Part shown: positions 62,093 through 64,000 of the stretch, piece after piece | How positions within the stretch are numbered: position 1 is the stretch's first letter | Layout: every line of letters begins with the position of its first letter | From: Onthomonas sp964456525 | GTDB taxonomy: Bacteria > Bacillota > Clostridia > Oscillospirales > Oscillospiraceae | Assembly: GCA_964456525.1 (NCBI GenBank) | Contig: CAYWAP010000005.1 | Span: 4,629-68,628 of the forward strand | Length of the DNA stretch: 64,000 nucleotides | Reading direction: 5' to 3' | Notes under the pieces: model-generated | Seen by the model: the letters and a program-made list of their open reading frames with translations, nothing else | Told to the model about the DNA's origin: nothing | Databases searched by the model: none | Translations under genes and position numbers: made by a program

Positions 62093-62701
62093 ATGGCAAC
62101 AAAAATCAAAATTTGCGGTTTGCAGCACGTAGAAGATGCTGATTTTGTGAATGAAGCGAAGCCGGATTTTGCAGGCGTGATGATGTGCCGGCGTTTCTGT
62201 CGCAGTGTGGATATGGATCAGGCCAAAGCGATTCGCAAGCGCCTGGACCCCTCCATTCCACTGGTAGGCGTTTTTGTGAACGATCAGTTTATGGATGTGT
62301 TGGTTGCGCTGAGGCAGGGAATTGTCAACTGCGTCCAGCTTCAGGGTACCGAATCCGAAGAGTACATCAGTCATTTGCAGATGTTGAGCGGTAAGCCGAT
62401 TATCAAATGCTGCCAAATGAACGAGACCACAGATCCCACCCAGGTGGTTCCCTATGTGGTTGATTCCTGCGCTGAGCACATTATGTTTGGCACCGGAGGG
62501 GAGACGCGCTTTGATTGGTCTGTTTTGCAGGGTATTACCCGGCCCTTTATTTTGTCCGGCGGCCTGACCCCCGACAACGTTCAGGAAGCCATCGAGCAGG
62601 TTCACCCCTGGGGCGTGGACTTCCTGGGCGGCGTGGAGACCAATGGGATGAAAGATCGGGACAAGATCCTTGCGGCAGTCGAAGCCGTGCGCCAGTTATA
62701 A
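62093..62701 (+). CDS. trpF: Phosphoribosylanthranilate isomerase
   Basis: A 202-residue TIM-barrel enzyme of tryptophan synthesis. The catalytic Cys is in KIKICGLQHV at the N-terminus, and the general-acid Asp aligns with VVDSC in front of GTGGETRFDWSVL. The phosphate site has ILSGGLTPDNVQEAI and FLGGVETNGMKDRDKI. The phosphate motif reads LGGVE, where SSGVE is usual. No other trp gene is nearby, so either the pathway genes are dispersed or the enzyme has another task. The start at 62093 follows the family's length; the ribosome site is weak. Confidence 0.88.
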   Translation: MATKIKICGLQHVEDADFVNEAKPDFAGVMMCRRFCRSVDMDQAKAIRKRLDPSIPLVGVFVNDQFMDVLVALRQGIVNCVQLQGTESEEYISHLQMLSGKPIIKCCQMNETTDPTQVVPYVVDSCAEHIMFGTGGETRFDWSVLQGITRPFILSGGLTPDNVQEAIEQVHPWGVDFLGGVETNGMKDRDKILAAVEAVRQL

Positions 62702-62772
62702 GAATTCCATTTACGCGAAGCAGATACACGAGCCTGTGAATCCAACTGTATAGGCCGTTTTCCACGGAGAAG

Positions 62773-62866
62773 AAAAAGAGCCGTTGTGTTCCCTCTCCCT
62801 GGCAACGCCCCGTATGGGTTGCCGCCAGGTTTTGCAGAGGGAATCAGAGCAGCGGCTCTTTTTTTG
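62773..62866. terminator. Long nested hairpin, bidirectional terminator-like
   Basis: A 94-base element. The outer arms AAAAAGAGCCG and CGGCTCTTTTTTT, middle arms GTTCCCTCT and AGAGGGAAT, and inner arms CCTGGCAAC and GTTGCCGCCAGG nest around one loop. T tracts lie on both strands. It ends trpF transcription on the plus strand. The 419-base gap 62702-63119 also holds the kinase promoter and nothing else that I recognise. Confidence 0.7.
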
Positions 62867-63037
62867 CGGCCCTCGGGACGTGCCTGAGCCGGCAGAAAAT
62901 CCCCCCCCCACTGCATCCAACCCGTGGAGGCGTTGAGAAATTCTTTCTTGAAAAAACGGATACCAGAAGCAGCCGGAGCCCCCTTCCCCGCGGCCCCTGG
63001 CTGTTTTTCTTTTTCCGGCAATCTGTGTCGTTTTTTG

Positions 63038-63067
63038 TTGAGTTTTGCCGCCGTTTTGTGCTATAAT
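63038..63067 (+). promoter_or_regulatory. Sigma-A promoter for the PfkB-family kinase
   Basis: TTGAGT, 18-base spacer, perfect TATAAT, about 50 bases before the start codon. Confidence 0.65.
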
Positions 63068-63119
63068 ATCCCCAAGTTTTGTGATAAAACGAAATCAAAC
63101 AGACAGAGAGGTTTTGTCC

Positions 63120-64000
63120 ATGGGTATTGTTGTTCTGGGTGCTGTTTTTGTGGATATCAAAGGCTATCCACTGTCCACGTATATTCCCGGCGGCAGAAAT
63201 GTGGGCCGGGTGGAGCAGGTTCATGGCGGCGTTTGCCGCAACGTGGTGGAAGATATTGCCAACGTGGAGCTGCGGCCCACATTTGTCAGTCTGGTAGATG
63301 ACAGCGGCATTGGGTCGGACGTCATTCGGAAACTGCAAAACCACAAGGTGGACACCCGCTATATGCGCCGGACACAGGACGGCATGGGCACCTGGCTGGC
63401 CATCTTTGACAACGACGGCGACGTCTGTGCCTCCATTTCCAAGCGCCCCAATCTGCGGCCGATCGCGGGGATATTGGACCGGCATGGGGATGAGATCTTT
63501 TGCCAGGCGGACAGCATCATTGTGGAAATTGACATGGACAAGGAGATCATCAAACGCGTCTTTCACTATGCCCAAAAGTATGCAAAGCCGGTTTACGCGG
63601 CGGTCTCCAACATGAGCATCGCGGTAGAGCGGCGGGATCTGCTCAAGTCTACCGACTGTTTTGTCTGCAACCAGCAGGAGGCCGGTATCCTGTTCTCCGA
63701 GGATTACAGCGGTAAAAAACCGGAGGATATGGCGGACATTCTTGCCGAGAAGGTGCAATTGGCCCAGATTCCCCGGATGGTTGTCACCATGAGCGGCGCG
63801 GGGGCGGTTTACGCAGACATGCAGGGGGACAAGGGCCTGTGTCCGGCCAACAAGGTGGATGTCAAGGACACCACCGGCGCAGGGGATTCGTTTTTTGCCG
63901 GCGTCTCCATCGGGCTGACCTATGGGAAGACCCTGCGGGAGTCCTGCGAGATTGGAACCCGGCTGGCGGCCTCCGCGATTTGCACCTCGGAAAACGTCTG
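63120..64000 (+). CDS. PfkB-family carbohydrate kinase, partial (runs off window)
   Basis: A 293-codon open stretch, still open at the right edge. The ribokinase fold is clear: IVVLGAVFVDIKGYPLSTYI and PGGRNVGRVEQVHGGVCRNV near the start, then FVCNQQEAGILF, VVTMSGAGAVYAD and the catalytic loop VDVKDTTGAGDSFFAGVSIG with its base Asp. The family covers ribokinase, fructokinase, adenosine- and pseudouridine kinases; the substrate cannot be told from this part. AGAGAGG precedes the ATG at 63120. At most a few dozen C-terminal residues appear to be missing. Confidence 0.92.
   Translation, partial: MGIVVLGAVFVDIKGYPLSTYIPGGRNVGRVEQVHGGVCRNVVEDIANVELRPTFVSLVDDSGIGSDVIRKLQNHKVDTRYMRRTQDGMGTWLAIFDNDGDVCASISKRPNLRPIAGILDRHGDEIFCQADSIIVEIDMDKEIIKRVFHYAQKYAKPVYAAVSNMSIAVERRDLLKSTDCFVCNQQEAGILFSEDYSGKKPEDMADILAEKVQLAQIPRMVVTMSGAGAVYADMQGDKGLCPANKVDVKDTTGAGDSFFAGVSIGLTYGKTLRESCEIGTRLAASAICTSENV

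Noticed and set aside
62093..62701. Loss of the general-acid Asp in TrpF
   Set aside because: Aligning from the FDW motif back shows that VVDSC supplies this Asp; the enzyme looks intact.
1..64000. tRNA, rRNA, prophage, integrase, IS element or defence island
   Set aside because: I looked for conserved motifs of these on both strands by eye and found none; a tRNA covariance search would be decisive.

Overview
The window is a densely coded bacterial chromosome segment of high GC with no rRNA, tRNA, insertion sequence, prophage or CRISPR array that I could find. Gene content and style point to a spore-former-lineage anaerobe of the class Clostridia, most likely an Oscillospiraceae-type gut bacterium (Flavonifractor/Oscillibacter/Intestinimonas relatives). 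The supporting evidence is a YunB sporulation protein, rubrerythrin, electron-bifurcating NfnAB, an IreB homologue, DUF4364 and ABC_trans_CmpB proteins, a T-box on pheST, and sigma-A promoters with near-invariant 17-base spacers. The taxonomic call is inference; the genes themselves are read from sequence.

Layout. 1-8.3 kb: minus-strand lrp-aminotransferase-DUF1015 operon (the last gene runs off the left edge), a 47-residue membrane protein behind a structured leader, a PucR/CdaR-type regulator, an RsuA-type pseudouridine synthase, PTS enzyme I, a TSCPD protein and rubrerythrin, then a plus-strand acidic lipoprotein. 8.4-12.7 kb: minus-strand cluster membrane protein-nnrD-GerS/YdcC lipoprotein-alr-CAT-like acetyltransferase-MazF. 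This resembles the Bacillus ydcC-alr-ndoAI-ndoA locus, but with an acetyltransferase where the antitoxin gene would be. 12.8-18.9 kb: T-box leader, pheS, an unusually long pheT and an ABC exporter. 19-25.3 kb: alpha/beta hydrolase and GIY-YIG protein (minus), then dus, ung, ireB, an unknown small protein, and a large secreted SH3/NlpC-P60 protein with a 55-serine linker (plus).

25.4-34.4 kb: DUF4364 and CmpB-type membrane protein (minus), DUF3048 lipoprotein, a 1465-residue fused acyl-CoA dehydratase activase-like protein, a hexapeptide acetyltransferase, and two half-size TauE/SafE proteins. 34.5-48.1 kb, all minus: VOC protein, MBL hydrolase, nfnB, nfnA, a class I aminotransferase, then a tight run murD-M42-M42-M42-Met_gamma_lyase family-yunB-ligA, in which the middle M42 protein has lost most of its metal ligands. 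48.3-64 kb, all plus: thrH, glycerate kinase, trkH/ktrB, trkA/ktrA, SpoU methyltransferase, dprA-topA-trmFO, plsX-rnc, a CapA lipoprotein, trpF, and a PfkB-family kinase that runs off the right edge.

Most of the window is core housekeeping: translation (pheST, dus, trmFO, rnc), DNA upkeep (ligA, ung, topA, dprA), cell wall (murD, alr) and redox (NfnAB, rubrerythrin). No complete new defence or mobile system is visible. The most unusual items are the M42 pseudoenzyme inside its paralogue operon, an apparent duplicated OB-fold in PheT, the acetyltransferase sitting in the antitoxin slot beside MazF, the Ser-tract hydrolase, and the orphan activase fusion.
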